From the NCBI RefSeq assembly GCF_007994735.1, contig NZ_VOIL01000001.1:1674001-1738000 (forward strand): a stretch of DNA of 64,000 nt. Reading direction: 5' to 3'. Below the pieces are notes generated by a model that saw nothing but the letters and a program-made list of their open reading frames with translations, ran no database searches and was not told the DNA's origin. The translations under genes were made by a program, and so were the position numbers. Shown in pieces: positions 8,430-18,300 of the stretch; positions within the stretch are counted from its first letter, which is position 1, and each line of letters starts with the position of its first letter. The stretch comes from Nesterenkonia populi. GTDB taxonomy: Bacteria; Actinomycetota; Actinomycetes; Actinomycetales; Micrococcaceae.

Positions 8430-10271
8430 CTAAAGGCCGCTGCCGCTGCCCTCATGCTCGGTGGGCAGGTGCCGGTCCTGCTCGATCGCGAGGTAGCGGT
8501 GCATCAGCGCGGCAGGATGATCACCTGATTGCTCACCAGCCATCGCCTCATCCATCGGGCCCGCCAAGGTCAGCGCATACGGAACCGGAGGCAGCAGAGG
8601 AGCGTCTGCGTCCGTGCGCAGGTCAATCAGGACGGGCCGGTCTGCGGCGAAAGCTTCGCTGTAAGCCTGCGCCAACTGATCCGGCGAGGTGACCGTGAAG
8701 CTCAAAAGACCGTTGAGCTCGGCGTACTGCGCGTAGTCGAACGAGGGAATCTCCTGGCTGTCCGGGAACCGCGGCTCGTTCTCCTTCTCCCGCTGCTCCC
8801 AGCTGACCTCGCCGAGGTCCCCGTTGTTCAGCACGACCATCACAAAACGAGGGTCCTGCCACTGCCGCCAGATATGGGCCACCGTGATCAGCTCATTGAT
8901 GCCGAGCATCTGCATGGCCCCATCGCCGCTCAGAACCACCGCTGGCTGGTCCGATGCGGCATTCTTCGCCGCAATCGCGTAGGGGATGGAGCACCCCATG
9001 CTGGCCAAGGTGCTGGAAAGATGCGCCGAGCCCTGTTCGGGAACAGCCATCTGGCGGGCATACCAGTACACGCAGCTGCCCACGTCCACTGCCAGAAGGA
9101 CATCCTCCGGCAGATGCTGATTCAAAGTGCGCACAGCGGCCTCCGGGTTGACCTGCCGCATGGGCACCTCGGACCGGCGGGCCGCGGCACTCTCCTCCTC
9201 TGTGACCAGCCGGCGAACGGTGTCCGCCCACTCGCCCGCTTCCCGTGTCTCCACCAGGGCGCTCAGCGCTTCTACAGAGGCGGCGGCATCTCCTACGACT
9301 CCGACATCGATGGGGTACCGGTCACCGAGCTTCGAGGGGTCGTTGTCGATCTGCACGGTCCTGCACGCACCAGGCTGCGGGTAATACTCGGTCCATGGAT
9401 TGTTGGAGCCGATGATGACAAGCGTGTCGCAGCTCAGGAGAACCTGCGCACTGGCTGTCGTGCCCAAATGCCCCATAGTCCCCGCCGCCAACGGGTGCTT
9501 CTCATCGATGTGAGGCTTCCCCAGCAAGCTGGTGGTGACCCCCGCACCGATCTTCTCCGCGAGCTTCAGCACCTGGTCCCCGCAGTCGCGAGCTCCCTGC
9601 CCCACCAGGAAGGCAACCCGCTCACCGGAGCTGATCACCTGTGCGGCGTCCTCCAGATCTGAGGCTGCAGGCGTCACCACTGGAGTGCGCCATGCAGGGG
9701 TGGTCCGCACATACCCATGCTCATGCGGAATCTCGGGAGCCGGAGCAGCCTGAACATCCTGAGGAATGATCACCACCGCCGGCCCCGAGGAGCTCAACGC
9801 GTGGCGGAACGCCTTATCAAGCGCCAACGGGAGCTGCTCCGGGGAAGAGACCTGCAGGGTGAAGCTCGCCACATCCTGGAAAAGAGTGTGCAGGTCGACC
9901 TCCTGCTGATCCCCTGACCCCAAGGTGGTCGTGGGCTGCTGCCCAATGATCGCAAGCACCGGGGCGCTGTCCAGCTTGGCGTCATAGAGGCCGTTCAGCA
10001 GATGGATCGCGCCCGGCCCCTGAGTCGCTGTCACCACGCCGACCTCCCCGGAGTACTTCGCGTGGCCGACCGCCATGAAAGCGGCAGGCTCCTCATGCCG
10101 GGCCGCAGTCAGCTCAAGACGCGGGTCGCTGCCCTGGGAGCGTCTTATCGCCCCCAGCAAGGCGTTGTTGCCGTCTCCCGAGTACCCATAGACGCGCTCA
10201 ACACCCCATTCGAGCAGTCGAGAAACAACAAAATCGGCGCTATTGGGCTGTCCATGTCGTTCCTGAGCCAT
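8430..10271 (-). CDS. Thiamine pyrophosphate-requiring oxidase/decarboxylase (pyruvate oxidase-like)
   Basis: 613 residues with the three domains of the POX/acetolactate synthase superfamily. The N-terminal pyrimidine-binding domain carries the essential Glu in TAARHEEPAAFMAVGHAK; the middle domain has GERVAFLVGQGARDC; the C-terminal TPP domain has the GDG motif (GDGAMQM) followed after ~25 residues by LNN. The sequence resembles pyruvate oxidase or pyruvate:quinone dehydrogenase more than acetolactate synthase, and no small regulatory subunit gene is nearby. The substrate is not proven. ATG 10271 is chosen because AGGAGGAG ends six bases before it; ATG 10277 would overlap the spacer. Confidence 0.85.
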   Translation of the reverse strand: MAQERHGQPNSADFVVSRLLEWGVERVYGYSGDGNNALLGAIRRSQGSDPRLELTAARHEEPAAFMAVGHAKYSGEVGVVTATQGPGAIHLLNGLYDAKLDSAPVLAIIGQQPTTTLGSGDQQEVDLHTLFQDVASFTLQVSSPEQLPLALDKAFRHALSSSGPAVVIIPQDVQAAPAPEIPHEHGYVRTTPAWRTPVVTPAASDLEDAAQVISSGERVAFLVGQGARDCGDQVLKLAEKIGAGVTTSLLGKPHIDEKHPLAAGTMGHLGTTASAQVLLSCDTLVIIGSNNPWTEYYPQPGACRTVQIDNDPSKLGDRYPIDVGVVGDAAASVEALSALVETREAGEWADTVRRLVTEEESAAARRSEVPMRQVNPEAAVRTLNQHLPEDVLLAVDVGSCVYWYARQMAVPEQGSAHLSSTLASMGCSIPYAIAAKNAASDQPAVVLSGDGAMQMLGINELITVAHIWRQWQDPRFVMVVLNNGDLGEVSWEQREKENEPRFPDSQEIPSFDYAQYAELNGLLSFTVTSPDQLAQAYSEAFAADRPVLIDLRTDADAPLLPPVPYALTLAGPMDEAMAGEQSGDHPAALMHRYLAIEQDRHLPTEHEGSGSGL

Positions 10272-10355
10272 GTGCATCTCCTCCTGCTCGTGCGGCGGGT
10301 CGTCACTGCCAGATCTATGATCTGCGTCTCAATGTACTCCCACGGCCTGGGACGG

Positions 10356-11561
10356 CTATGTCTTCGGGTTCTGCCTGGTCGCTTCGCGGGCCTCTCGGGC
10401 GGAGGCGACATCATCGACGATGATCACGATGTGGCGGACGCTGGTGATCAGGGAGCCGTAGGTCGGCCACAGGTCACGCGGCAGCTCGTCGTCGTCGGAC
10501 ATGTCCGAGGCGAGCTGGACCAACCGGTCATTGATGGGCTCGACGGGGGCGTCGGGGTCAGCGATGGCCTCCCCGGTGTCCCTGACGATCGCGACCCACC
10601 GCTCCCGGAACTTCTCATCCCAGGAGCCCTCGGCGTATGAGGCCTCGCGCAGGGTGCGAGCCAGCAGGCGCAGGTGGGAGATGCCCTCATCAGAGCGACC
10701 CAGAATCTCCTCATAGCTGACCTGCTCACCGTGCCGCTCCCGGCGTGCCCGTCGGCTGGCGCGTCCGGGAAGCGGCAGAAAACCACGCGGATTCTGACGG
10801 CGGCTCTCCCTGGCGAAGCGGACCACCGACCACGCCGAGCTCAGCTCAGCGCTGATCGACTCGGTCTCCTGGAACCACGAGTCCTCCTTATCCGTCTCCC
10901 AAGAGGCGGAGAACTCGTCTGCCATATCAGTGAGCACCTCACCCATGCGCTCGTTGACACGGTCGACGTGGCGAGCGGCCTGCCGGTCTCGCAGAGGAGG
11001 GACGATCAGCAGATTCACCGCGATGCCCGCCGCGACGCCGACGCCCACCTCGAAAAGCCGCTCGTCCAGAAGCGGCTCCTGCTCCGAGAAGCCGCTGCCC
11101 AGCACGAAAATGGCCGTGGTCGCGATCGCTATTCCCTCATCCTTGATCCACCTGATGCGCGCAGCCGCCACACCGATGAAGAGCGCCAAGGCGAACGTCC
11201 ACACACTGACACCCAGATAGGAGCCGATCACGAACGAGATAGCCACCCCGATCGCCGAGGCGACAGTGGTCTGCACACCGTGGGAGAACGACCGATGGAC
11301 CGTGGCGTGAACAGTCAGCAGGGCCGTCCACGGGGCGAGGAACGGCAGCGGGGACTCCAAGACATAGACGGCGAACCACCAGGCGGACGTTCCGGCGATC
11401 ACTGCCTTGATGATCTGCAGCAGATCGGTGACGAAGTCGGGACGGCTCCGGAGGTCTCGCGCGCGTCGCGCTGCCCCGCGCGCGATCCTGGTGATGCTGG
11501 ATTGCTTCCCGGATCCCCTCCGGTCCTGCTTAGTCTCCGGTCTTGCTGGCACAGTGGCCAT
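10356..11561 (-). CDS. FUSC-family / aromatic acid exporter-like membrane protein
   Basis: 401 residues. After a basic N-terminus, about six hydrophobic segments lie between ~50 and 190 (TSAWWFAVYVL, PWTALLTVHATVHRSFSHGVQTTVASAIGVAISFVIGSYL pattern, AVNLLIVPP), typical of the FUSC/ArAE N-terminal domain. A long soluble helical tail follows. Members export aromatic acids or form membrane assemblies in other bacteria; the substrate here is unknown. The start ATG 11561 follows GGAGGG. It is divergent from the mannosyltransferase operon with only ~77 bases between starts, so both promoters lie in a short shared region. Confidence 0.8.
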   Translation of the reverse strand: MATVPARPETKQDRRGSGKQSSITRIARGAARRARDLRSRPDFVTDLLQIIKAVIAGTSAWWFAVYVLESPLPFLAPWTALLTVHATVHRSFSHGVQTTVASAIGVAISFVIGSYLGVSVWTFALALFIGVAAARIRWIKDEGIAIATTAIFVLGSGFSEQEPLLDERLFEVGVGVAAGIAVNLLIVPPLRDRQAARHVDRVNERMGEVLTDMADEFSASWETDKEDSWFQETESISAELSSAWSVVRFARESRRQNPRGFLPLPGRASRRARRERHGEQVSYEEILGRSDEGISHLRLLARTLREASYAEGSWDEKFRERWVAIVRDTGEAIADPDAPVEPINDRLVQLASDMSDDDELPRDLWPTYGSLITSVRHIVIIVDDVASAREAREATRQNPKT

Positions 11562-11638
11562 CGGGCCCTCCTTTGAGTCGCTCCGCGACGCGGAACTGCC
11601 AGTCTATTGCGCCCGTTCCGGCCGGTAGGATGTGGACA

Positions 11639-13318
11639 ATGACGATGCCCAGGCCCGCACGCGCCGTAAGCGCGCTTCCGGGCACCCGGGGTCCCCTCCT
11701 CGAAGGGCTCATCGGATCCCTTCTGCTCCTCCTGGGCTCCTTCGGCGTCGGCTGGCTCATCGCCGTCTCGCCCATCGCCCGCTGGGACTGGGTCATCCGG
11801 CTGCGCACCGAATCCGACGGCGTCATCCTCTCCACCGTCCTGCTCACCCTCGGCTGCTGGGTGATGTTCCGCGCCTGGCTGCGGCTCGGCAAAGCCCTGG
11901 GCGAGGCCAAGCTCCACACACAGCACGACGACGCCGCCCGTGCCGGCCGGCACGACCTCGGCACAGGGAAAGTCCAATGGCCGCCCGGCGCCCTGAAGAC
12001 CGTCAACATCGCAGTGGTGCTCTGGAGCCTGCCGCAGCTCATCGCCATCCCGATCTTCTCCCGAGACGTCTTCGCCTACCTCAACCAGGGCAGGCTCGTC
12101 CTCGCCGGGCAGGACCCCTACGTCACCGGGGTCTCCGCGCTCGACAACTGGTTCCACCTCGGCACCGACCCTGTCTGGGCCGAAGACGAAACCCCCTACG
12201 GCCCCCTGTTCCTCTGGATCGAAGCCGCTGTCATGCGGGTCGCCGGTGACGCCCCGGATCTGGCCATCTTCCTGTTCCGCCTGGCCTGCGCCGGCGGCGT
12301 CGTGCTCATCATGATCTTCCTGCCCAAGCTCGCCGCCCTCCACGGGGTCGACGGCGCCAGGGCCCAGTGGATCGCTGTGGCGAACCCGCTGCTGATCATC
12401 AGCTTCATCTCCAGTGCTCACAACGACGCACTGATGGTCGGCTTCGCCATGGCCGGCATCTGGTACGCCGCTCACGGCCGAGGCGTCCTCGCCACCGTGC
12501 TGATCGTGCTGTCCATCGGGATGAAGCCCATCACTCTGGTGCTGCTGCCGTTCATCGGGCTGCTGTGGGCCGGCCCCGGCTCGGACTGGATGCGGAAGCT
12601 TCGGTACTGGGTCGCCACCGCAGGGATCGCCGGGGCGCTGCTGCTGGGCATCGGCCTGGCGCAGGGCTACGGCTTCGGCTGGGTCGAGGTGATGGCCGGC
12701 ACCGGCACCGGCAGCGTCTTCTGGTCACCCGTCGGAATTCTCGACGGGGTGCTCTCCGGCCTGCTGAGCAACCTGGGGCTGACCCACTACTGGACCTTGG
12801 ACACGCTGCAGCTCATCGGACGCCTCGGCAGCGTCGCGGTGGTGCTGTGGCTGATGTTCCGCGGCAGCGACCAAAAGATCACCCAGCGGATGATGTGGGC
12901 GTTCACCGCCCTGGTGGTGCTCTCACCGATCATCCAGCCCTGGTACCTGCTGTGGCTGCTGCCGCTGTTCGCGATGACCGGGATCCGTCCCAACTGGCAG
13001 CTGAAGTGGGTGGTCTTCACCGTCGCGTTCTTCCTGACCTTCGGCGCTGCGGACCAGCTCTCCATCTACCAGTTCCTCGAGCTCGACCAGCAGATGGAGC
13101 TGCTCTCCCTCGCCATCTCCTACGTCTGCCTGGCCCTGATGGCCCTCATCGACCCGGGCACCCGCTGGCTGGTGATGAGCGGATGGCGGCGCCGCCGGAC
13201 CCCGGCCGCTCAGACCAGCGCCGAACAGCCGGCGGACGCGGACGAGCAGCTCACACCGGCTGCTCATGCTGACAGTGGCCCGGCAGCGGCGGGACGGGAG
13301 CCCGAGTCCAGTGCCTGA
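11639..13318 (+). CDS. mptB: MptB-type alpha-1,6-mannosyltransferase (polyprenol-phosphomannose dependent)
   Basis: About 559 residues with ~12 membrane segments. The GT-C motif is visible: after the first loop IPIFSRDVFAYLNQGRL carries the acidic residues expected to bind the polyprenyl sugar phosphate, followed by GQDPYVTGV and ETPYGPLFL. MptA/MptB enzymes extend the alpha-1,6-mannan core of lipomannan and lipoarabinomannan on the outer membrane face, using polyprenyl-phosphomannose. ATG 11639 is selected about 10 bases after GGTAGG; ATG 11630 and 11645 are alternatives. The next gene overlaps it and encodes a paralogue, so the two probably work in successive steps. Confidence 0.85.
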   Translation: MTMPRPARAVSALPGTRGPLLEGLIGSLLLLLGSFGVGWLIAVSPIARWDWVIRLRTESDGVILSTVLLTLGCWVMFRAWLRLGKALGEAKLHTQHDDAARAGRHDLGTGKVQWPPGALKTVNIAVVLWSLPQLIAIPIFSRDVFAYLNQGRLVLAGQDPYVTGVSALDNWFHLGTDPVWAEDETPYGPLFLWIEAAVMRVAGDAPDLAIFLFRLACAGGVVLIMIFLPKLAALHGVDGARAQWIAVANPLLIISFISSAHNDALMVGFAMAGIWYAAHGRGVLATVLIVLSIGMKPITLVLLPFIGLLWAGPGSDWMRKLRYWVATAGIAGALLLGIGLAQGYGFGWVEVMAGTGTGSVFWSPVGILDGVLSGLLSNLGLTHYWTLDTLQLIGRLGSVAVVLWLMFRGSDQKITQRMMWAFTALVVLSPIIQPWYLLWLLPLFAMTGIRPNWQLKWVVFTVAFFLTFGAADQLSIYQFLELDQQMELLSLAISYVCLALMALIDPGTRWLVMSGWRRRRTPAAQTSAEQPADADEQLTPAAHADSGPAAAGREPESSA

Positions 13319-15026
13319 GGGCCGCTTCTACCCCAAGACAGGCCCGGTCTCGACGCGGCCCGAGCCGGAGGCGCCAGCAGGCTTCCGGATCACCCGGGCC
13401 GCCAACGCCGCACGGCGCTGGCTGAGCGGCTTCGTCCTCACCAGGTGGCTCATCGGCGGACCGGAGGGGCAGGCCTCCCACACGATGCGGCAAGGTCTGC
13501 TGGCCGCCCTGATGATCATGGTCGGCTCCTGGGGCGCCGGCTGGATCCCGCTGCACGCCGCAGTCGCCGTCCACCCGGCGGTGCTGCCGCTGCGCACCAC
13601 CGACGCCGGGGCGGTCACCTCCGCGATCCTGCTGGTGGTGGGCGCGCTGCTGCTGATGCGATCCTGGCTGCGGCTGATCCAGCGCGTCGATGTCCGCAGT
13701 CCCGGGGCGGTCGCGGCAATGAGACGGGCCCTGATCATGTGGGGGACTCCGATGCTGCTCTGCCTGCCGATCTTCTCCCGGGACGTCTACTCGTACATGG
13801 CGCAGGGCCGCGTGCTCCACGCCGGGCTGAACCCCTACGAGTCCGGGGTCTCAGAACTGCCGGGATGGTTCGCCGAAGGCGCGGACGGGCTCTGGGCAGA
13901 ATCGCCCTCCCCCTACGGGCCGCTGTTCCTTCTGATCGCCCAGACCGTCTGGTTCGCCACCGGCGGCAGCCCCGAGCTGGGGATTCTCGCCTTCCGGGCC
14001 CTGGCCGTCCTCGGCGTGGTCCTGATGGTCATCTACATTCCTCGCCTGGCGGCGGCGTTCGGCGCCCGGCCGGCCTGGGCCGTCTGGCTCTGCGTGCTGA
14101 ACCCGCTGAGCCTCATCGTCTTCCTCCCCGCCGCCCACAACGACCCGCTGATGATCGGGCTCATGCTCGCCGGAGCCTGGTACTCGCTGAAGCGCAAGCG
14201 CCTCGCCGCCGTCCTGCTGGTCACCGCGGCCGTGGCCGTGAAGCCCATCGCGATGGTGGTGCTTCCCTTTGTGATCCTGCTGGCCCTGCCCGATACGCGC
14301 AGCTACCTGCTTCGGGTCCGCGAGTGGGCCTTCGCCGGAAGCCTGGCCGGTGCGCTGCTGGTGGCCGGGGGACTGGCGCTCGGCGTGGGGCTCGGCTGGT
14401 TCACCGCGGCGCTGTCCGCCGGAGCCGCCGTGCTGCAGGGCGCACCAGTGGGACTGCTCGGCATCGGCATCGGCGAGCTCGCGGCCCTGGTCAGCGGCCT
14501 TGACGCCGACGCGGTCGCAGTGACCGTCTACGACGTTGCCCGCATCCTCTCTGCCGTCGCCCTGGCCGCCATGCTGCTGAAGCCCCGGCTGGGCAACCCG
14601 GTGCTGTGGTCGGCCTACGGGCTGACCGTCGTCGTCCTGGCCTCCTCGGTGATCCAGCCCTGGTACGTGCTGTGGATCCTGCCGCTCTACGCCGTGGTGC
14701 ACGCCTACCGGGGCCGGGTGATGACCAGCATCATTGTGCTGATCACGGCGATGGTGCTGCTGTCGATGGTCGGTCAGCTCTCCGTGCCGCAGTGGATCGA
14801 CCAGTGGGTGGTCCGGGGCATCGCCGCCGGGGTCGCCGCCCTGTACCTGATCTACCTGGCGGTGTTCGACCCCTCCACCTCCCGCATGTTCACCCTCCGG
14901 GACCGCTCCGAGCGGTGGAATGCCGCTGACGGGTGGCTGAGGCTGAGAGAATTGTCGACGCCCGACGCCTCCTGGCGGGCCGCTGAACTCTCCCAGGAGG
15001 ACTCTGAGCAGAAAGCCGGTACGTGA
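13311..15026 (+). CDS. Second MptA/MptB-type mannosyltransferase
   Basis: A paralogue of the preceding gene: LPIFSRDVYSYMAQGRV, GLNPYESGV and SPYGPLFLL repeat the same GT-C loop motifs, and the order of ~12 membrane segments is the same. One of the pair may start and the other extend the mannan backbone, as MptB and MptA do in corynebacteria. The GTG at 13311 overlaps the upstream stop by 8 bases, implying translational coupling; ATG 13266 would overlap by 53 bases and is a possible longer start. An N-terminal ~45-residue soluble tail precedes the first membrane segment. Confidence 0.8.
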   Translation: MPEGRFYPKTGPVSTRPEPEAPAGFRITRAANAARRWLSGFVLTRWLIGGPEGQASHTMRQGLLAALMIMVGSWGAGWIPLHAAVAVHPAVLPLRTTDAGAVTSAILLVVGALLLMRSWLRLIQRVDVRSPGAVAAMRRALIMWGTPMLLCLPIFSRDVYSYMAQGRVLHAGLNPYESGVSELPGWFAEGADGLWAESPSPYGPLFLLIAQTVWFATGGSPELGILAFRALAVLGVVLMVIYIPRLAAAFGARPAWAVWLCVLNPLSLIVFLPAAHNDPLMIGLMLAGAWYSLKRKRLAAVLLVTAAVAVKPIAMVVLPFVILLALPDTRSYLLRVREWAFAGSLAGALLVAGGLALGVGLGWFTAALSAGAAVLQGAPVGLLGIGIGELAALVSGLDADAVAVTVYDVARILSAVALAAMLLKPRLGNPVLWSAYGLTVVVLASSVIQPWYVLWILPLYAVVHAYRGRVMTSIIVLITAMVLLSMVGQLSVPQWIDQWVVRGIAAGVAALYLIYLAVFDPSTSRMFTLRDRSERWNAADGWLRLRELSTPDASWRAAELSQEDSEQKAGT

Positions 15027-16351
15027 ATCTGAGATCGAAGCTGCTGTGGACGCTGCTGGCGGCCACGGTCCTGGGGGCGGCCCTCTCCGTTCTTGCCGTG
15101 CAGTGGTGCCGAATGAACGGGTGGACGGACCCGGACCAGCACCTGGCGATGTGCTATTCGGACTTCTCGCTGCTCTACGGCGAACGCGGCCTGGCCGACG
15201 GGCTGTTCCCGTTCGTGGACGACGTCCCCCCGGACCAGGTCATGGAGTACCCAGTGCTGATCGCGCTGGTCGCAGGGGCCATGGCCGCCGCGGTGGATCT
15301 GATCCTGCCGGGCGCCGGAGCCACGGCGGAGCGCACCCTGGCCTTCTACGACCTCAACCACCTGGCGGCCATCCTCGGCTGGATCGGGGTGGTCATCATC
15401 ACCGCCCTGTCCACGGCCCGGAAGCGTCGAAAGGACGCGCTGATGGTTGCGCTGGCGCCGGGGATCATCCTGACCCTGTCGATCAACTGGGACATGTGGG
15501 CTGTCTTCCTGGGCTCCTTCGGCCTGCTGCTGTGGGGGCGGTCCCGTCCCGGCTGGGCCGGGGTGCTGCTGGGGCTGGGCGCGGCGATGAAGCTCTACCC
15601 CCTCTTCTTCCTCGGCGCGATCCTGGTGCTGGCGGTGCGCGCCGGGCGGATCCGCGACGTCGTGACCGTGCTGATCACCGGTGCGGCCACCTGGCTGGCG
15701 GTGAACCTGCCGTTCATGCTCATCCAGTTCGACCAGTGGGCGACCTTCTACCGGTTCTCCTCGGAGAGGGAGGTCAGCTTCTCCTCGATGTGGCTGGCGT
15801 TCACCTGGCTTCCCCTGAACGGTGAGGGGTTCAGCCTGCTGTCCAACGGGCTGTTCCTGCTGTGCTGCCTCGCCATCGCCTGGCTGGGCTGGTCCGCGCC
15901 CCAGCGCCCGCGGATGGCCCAGCTGTGCTTCCTGATCGTCGCCAGCTTCATCCTGCTGGGCAAGGTCTACTCCCCGCAGTTCGTGATGTGGCTGATCCCG
16001 CTGTTCGTCCTGGCGCTGCCGCGGGTGCGCCTGTTCATCATCTGGATGGCCATTGAGGCGTTCCACTGGGCGGCGGTGTGGCTGCTGAGCGCGAAGATCA
16101 CCTCCGGCGGCGAGTTCGGCGGCGGCCACCACCTCATCGAGGCTGCCTACGGGATCGGGATCGTGGGGCATATGGCCGCGGTCATCTGGATCATGGCACT
16201 GGTGGTCAGGGACATCCTCAAGCCTGAGCACGACGTCGTACGGGCAGCCCACGGCGGGGAGGACCCCCTGGCGGGCACAGTCGCCGGCCGGGACAGCGTC
16301 TTCACCCTTCCCGGGCGCGGTGAGCCGGCGCGGCTGAAGCTTCAGTGGTGA
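15023..16351 (+). CDS. GT87/DUF2029-type polyprenol-linked glycosyltransferase
   Basis: 442 residues with ~10 membrane segments. The first large outer loop has the sequence GWTDPDQHLAMCYSDFSLLYGERGLADGLFPF ending in EYPVLIALVAG, which fits GT87 mannosyltransferase-like proteins (PimE type) with an Asp near the first segment. Later, INWDMWAVFLG and GLGAAMKLYPLFFLG are typical of the family. The GTG start at 15023 overlaps the upstream TGA, so the three transferases are translationally coupled. A joint role in lipomannan or related glycan assembly at the membrane is inferred from this coupling. Donor and acceptor are not proven. Confidence 0.78.
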   Translation: MNLRSKLLWTLLAATVLGAALSVLAVQWCRMNGWTDPDQHLAMCYSDFSLLYGERGLADGLFPFVDDVPPDQVMEYPVLIALVAGAMAAAVDLILPGAGATAERTLAFYDLNHLAAILGWIGVVIITALSTARKRRKDALMVALAPGIILTLSINWDMWAVFLGSFGLLLWGRSRPGWAGVLLGLGAAMKLYPLFFLGAILVLAVRAGRIRDVVTVLITGAATWLAVNLPFMLIQFDQWATFYRFSSEREVSFSSMWLAFTWLPLNGEGFSLLSNGLFLLCCLAIAWLGWSAPQRPRMAQLCFLIVASFILLGKVYSPQFVMWLIPLFVLALPRVRLFIIWMAIEAFHWAAVWLLSAKITSGGEFGGGHHLIEAAYGIGIVGHMAAVIWIMALVVRDILKPEHDVVRAAHGGEDPLAGTVAGRDSVFTLPGRGEPARLKLQW

Positions 16352-16363
16352 GGGGGAGCGCCG

Positions 16364-17368
16364 ATGCTTGAGATGCTCAGCGTGATCGCTCCGATGTTCC
16401 TGGTCATCGTGGTGGGCTTCGCCTCCGGGTTCGTGCGCCGCTTCCGGCAGGCGGGCCCGCATCTGAACGCGTTCGTCTTCTACTTCGCGCTGCCCACGTT
16501 CGTCTATACGGCGATGGTCACCGCCCCGCCGGTTCCGGAGTACCCGGTGATGGCGATGCTCATCCCTGTGATCGTCACCCCGGTGCTCTCCGTGATCATC
16601 TACGTGCTGGCCCAGTGGATGACTCGTTCCCAGGTTCCGGCCGGTGCGGCGCCGGACGCAATGGCCGCCCCCACCTCCCTTTCGGCGACTTTCGGCAATG
16701 TGGGCTACTTCGGCATCCCGATCAGCATCGGGGTGCTCGGGCCGGAGGCGGGTCTGGTGGCCGGCATCGTGCATACCCTGCACAACATCCTGTATATGAA
16801 CGGCTACCCGCTGGTGCGCACCACGGTGAACACCCTGCGCGCATCCGACGGCGAGCTGGGCAGCCTGGGGGAGCTGTGGCGGCGGGTGGTCTGGCCCATC
16901 CTGAAGCGGGCAGTGCTGCTGAACCCGGTGATGCTGTTCATCGCCCTGGCGCTGATCATCGTCTTCACGCCGCTGCAGATGCCGTCGCTGTTCGACGAGC
17001 CGGTCGCGATGCTGGGGGAGACGGCGGTGCCGCTGGCGCTGTTCTGCGTGGGCCTGGCCCTGCACCCGGCGCTGGAGGGCGTCCGCAGCGGTGGAGTGCC
17101 CAAGGCCCCGATTGCCGTGGCCACTCTGGTGAAGCTCATCGCCCTTCCGGCGGCGACCTGGCTGGCGATCCTTCCGTTCTACGATTCCATCGGGCCCATC
17201 TGGGCAGGCGTGCTCATCATCATCGCCGCCACCCCCTCCTCCACCACGGTGTTCCTGTTCTCTGAGGAGTACGACGGCGACGGCCGACTGGCTGCGGCGA
17301 TCCTCGTCGCGTCTACGGCGCTGAGTCTGATCACTTTGCCCTTGATCGCTGAGTTCATGCTGATCTAG
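16364..17368 (+). CDS. AEC-family (auxin efflux carrier) transporter, chimeric 3' end
   Basis: 334 residues with ten hydrophobic segments and the AEC signature (FVFYFALPTFVYTAM, SATFGNVGYFGIPI, IIIAATPSSTTVFLFSEEYDGDG). Members export or import small carboxylates; the substrate is unknown. The gene follows the mannosyltransferase operon by 12 bases. The last ~39 codons occur again at 21827-21945 with many synonymous differences. The copy here uses more T and A at third positions than the rest of the gene. This suggests that the 3' end was replaced by element-borne sequence when an island inserted at 17250-17280, while the original end was displaced downstream. Confidence 0.85.
   Translation: MLEMLSVIAPMFLVIVVGFASGFVRRFRQAGPHLNAFVFYFALPTFVYTAMVTAPPVPEYPVMAMLIPVIVTPVLSVIIYVLAQWMTRSQVPAGAAPDAMAAPTSLSATFGNVGYFGIPISIGVLGPEAGLVAGIVHTLHNILYMNGYPLVRTTVNTLRASDGELGSLGELWRRVVWPILKRAVLLNPVMLFIALALIIVFTPLQMPSLFDEPVAMLGETAVPLALFCVGLALHPALEGVRSGGVPKAPIAVATLVKLIALPAATWLAILPFYDSIGPIWAGVLIIIAATPSSTTVFLFSEEYDGDGRLAAAILVASTALSLITLPLIAEFMLI
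17250..17280. repeat. Left direct repeat, probable att core (attL) in the AEC gene
   Basis: 31 bases that match 21827-21857 at 29 positions, including an uninterrupted 17-base run beginning GAGGAGTACG. Homology with the right copy starts abruptly here and continues, with silent differences, to the stop codon. This is the pattern left by an integrase that uses the 3' end of a coding gene and restores it. Confidence 0.6.
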
Positions 17369-17370
17369 GT

Positions 17371-18300
17371 GTACTGACCGGGGACGTTGGTTAAGTCGGT
17401 GTGATCCGCTGATCTGAACACTGGCGCGAGGAGAGCCTCCTGCGGTGGAGTGGAACTGCCTAGGTATCCGCTCACGCACAGGAGGCTCCCATGTCCCACG
17501 CTAACGCTGCTCTGACCCCGCGTCACCGTCTGAAGGTCGCTCAACTGGTCATCGATCAAGGTGTTCCGATCTCCGAAGTCGCGGCCCGATTCCAATGCGC
17601 GTGGCCTACCGTTAAGCGATGGGCGGCCCGGTACGCAGCCGGGGAACCAATGACTGATCGCTCCAGCCGTCCACACCGGATGCCTTCAAAGACGCCTCCG
17701 GTAGTGATGAAGCGGATCGTGTCGCTGCGGCTTCGCAAACGCCTCGGCCCGGTCCAGCTTGCCGCCGCGACCGGGGTCGCTGCATCGACTGCTCACCGGG
17801 TGTTGACTCGGTGCGGGCTGCCCAGGCTCTCCCACGTGGACCGTGCCACCGGTGAGCCCGTGCGCCGCTACGAACACGTTGCTCCTGGGGACCTGCTGCA
17901 CGTCGATGTCAAGAAGCTCGGCAACATCCCTGACGGTGGTGGCTGGCGCTTCGTGGGTCGTTCCCAAGGCAACAGGAATCGGGCAACGACGCCCGGGAAG
18001 CCGAAGAACGAGTATCGCAACCCGAAGATGGGGTATGCCTTCGTGCATACGGTGATCGATGATCACTCTCGTGTGGCCTATGCAGAGGTCCACGACGAGG
18101 AGACTGCTGCGACGGCCGTTGAAGTGCTTACCCGGGCTGTGGAGTGGTTTGCCGACCGCGGGATCATCACCCGCCGGGTGCTATCGGACAACGGCTCGGC
18201 CTATGTCTCACGCTTGTGGTCAGAGACATGCGTCCAGCTCGGGATCAGGCATCGCCGGACTCGACCTCGCAGGCCACAGACCAACGGAAAGATCGAGCGA
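17371..18300 (+). mobile_element. IS481-family insertion sequence, truncated at the right
   Basis: It begins a few bases after the AEC stop, where the sequence GACCGGGGACGTTGG resembles an IS481-type terminus, and continues through the transposase until 18300, where the transposase pattern ends abruptly. The exact left tip and any target duplication cannot be fixed because the right terminus is missing. Confidence 0.6.

Noticed and set aside
10002-10640. Plus-strand open frame spanning the TPP-enzyme / FUSC gap
   Set aside because: It runs antisense through two genes that each carry clear family motifs and proper ribosome binding sites.
11399-12475. Minus-strand open frame opposite mptB
   Set aside because: Gly/Asp/Glu-biased shadow without motifs; both flanking real genes are clear.
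14852-17479. Very long open frame (875 codons) on the minus strand opposite the mannosyltransferase operon
   Set aside because: Its composition (His/Gln/Arg/Asp-rich, no domain) is the usual antisense shadow of GC-rich membrane protein genes; the plus-strand genes have family motifs and coupled starts.
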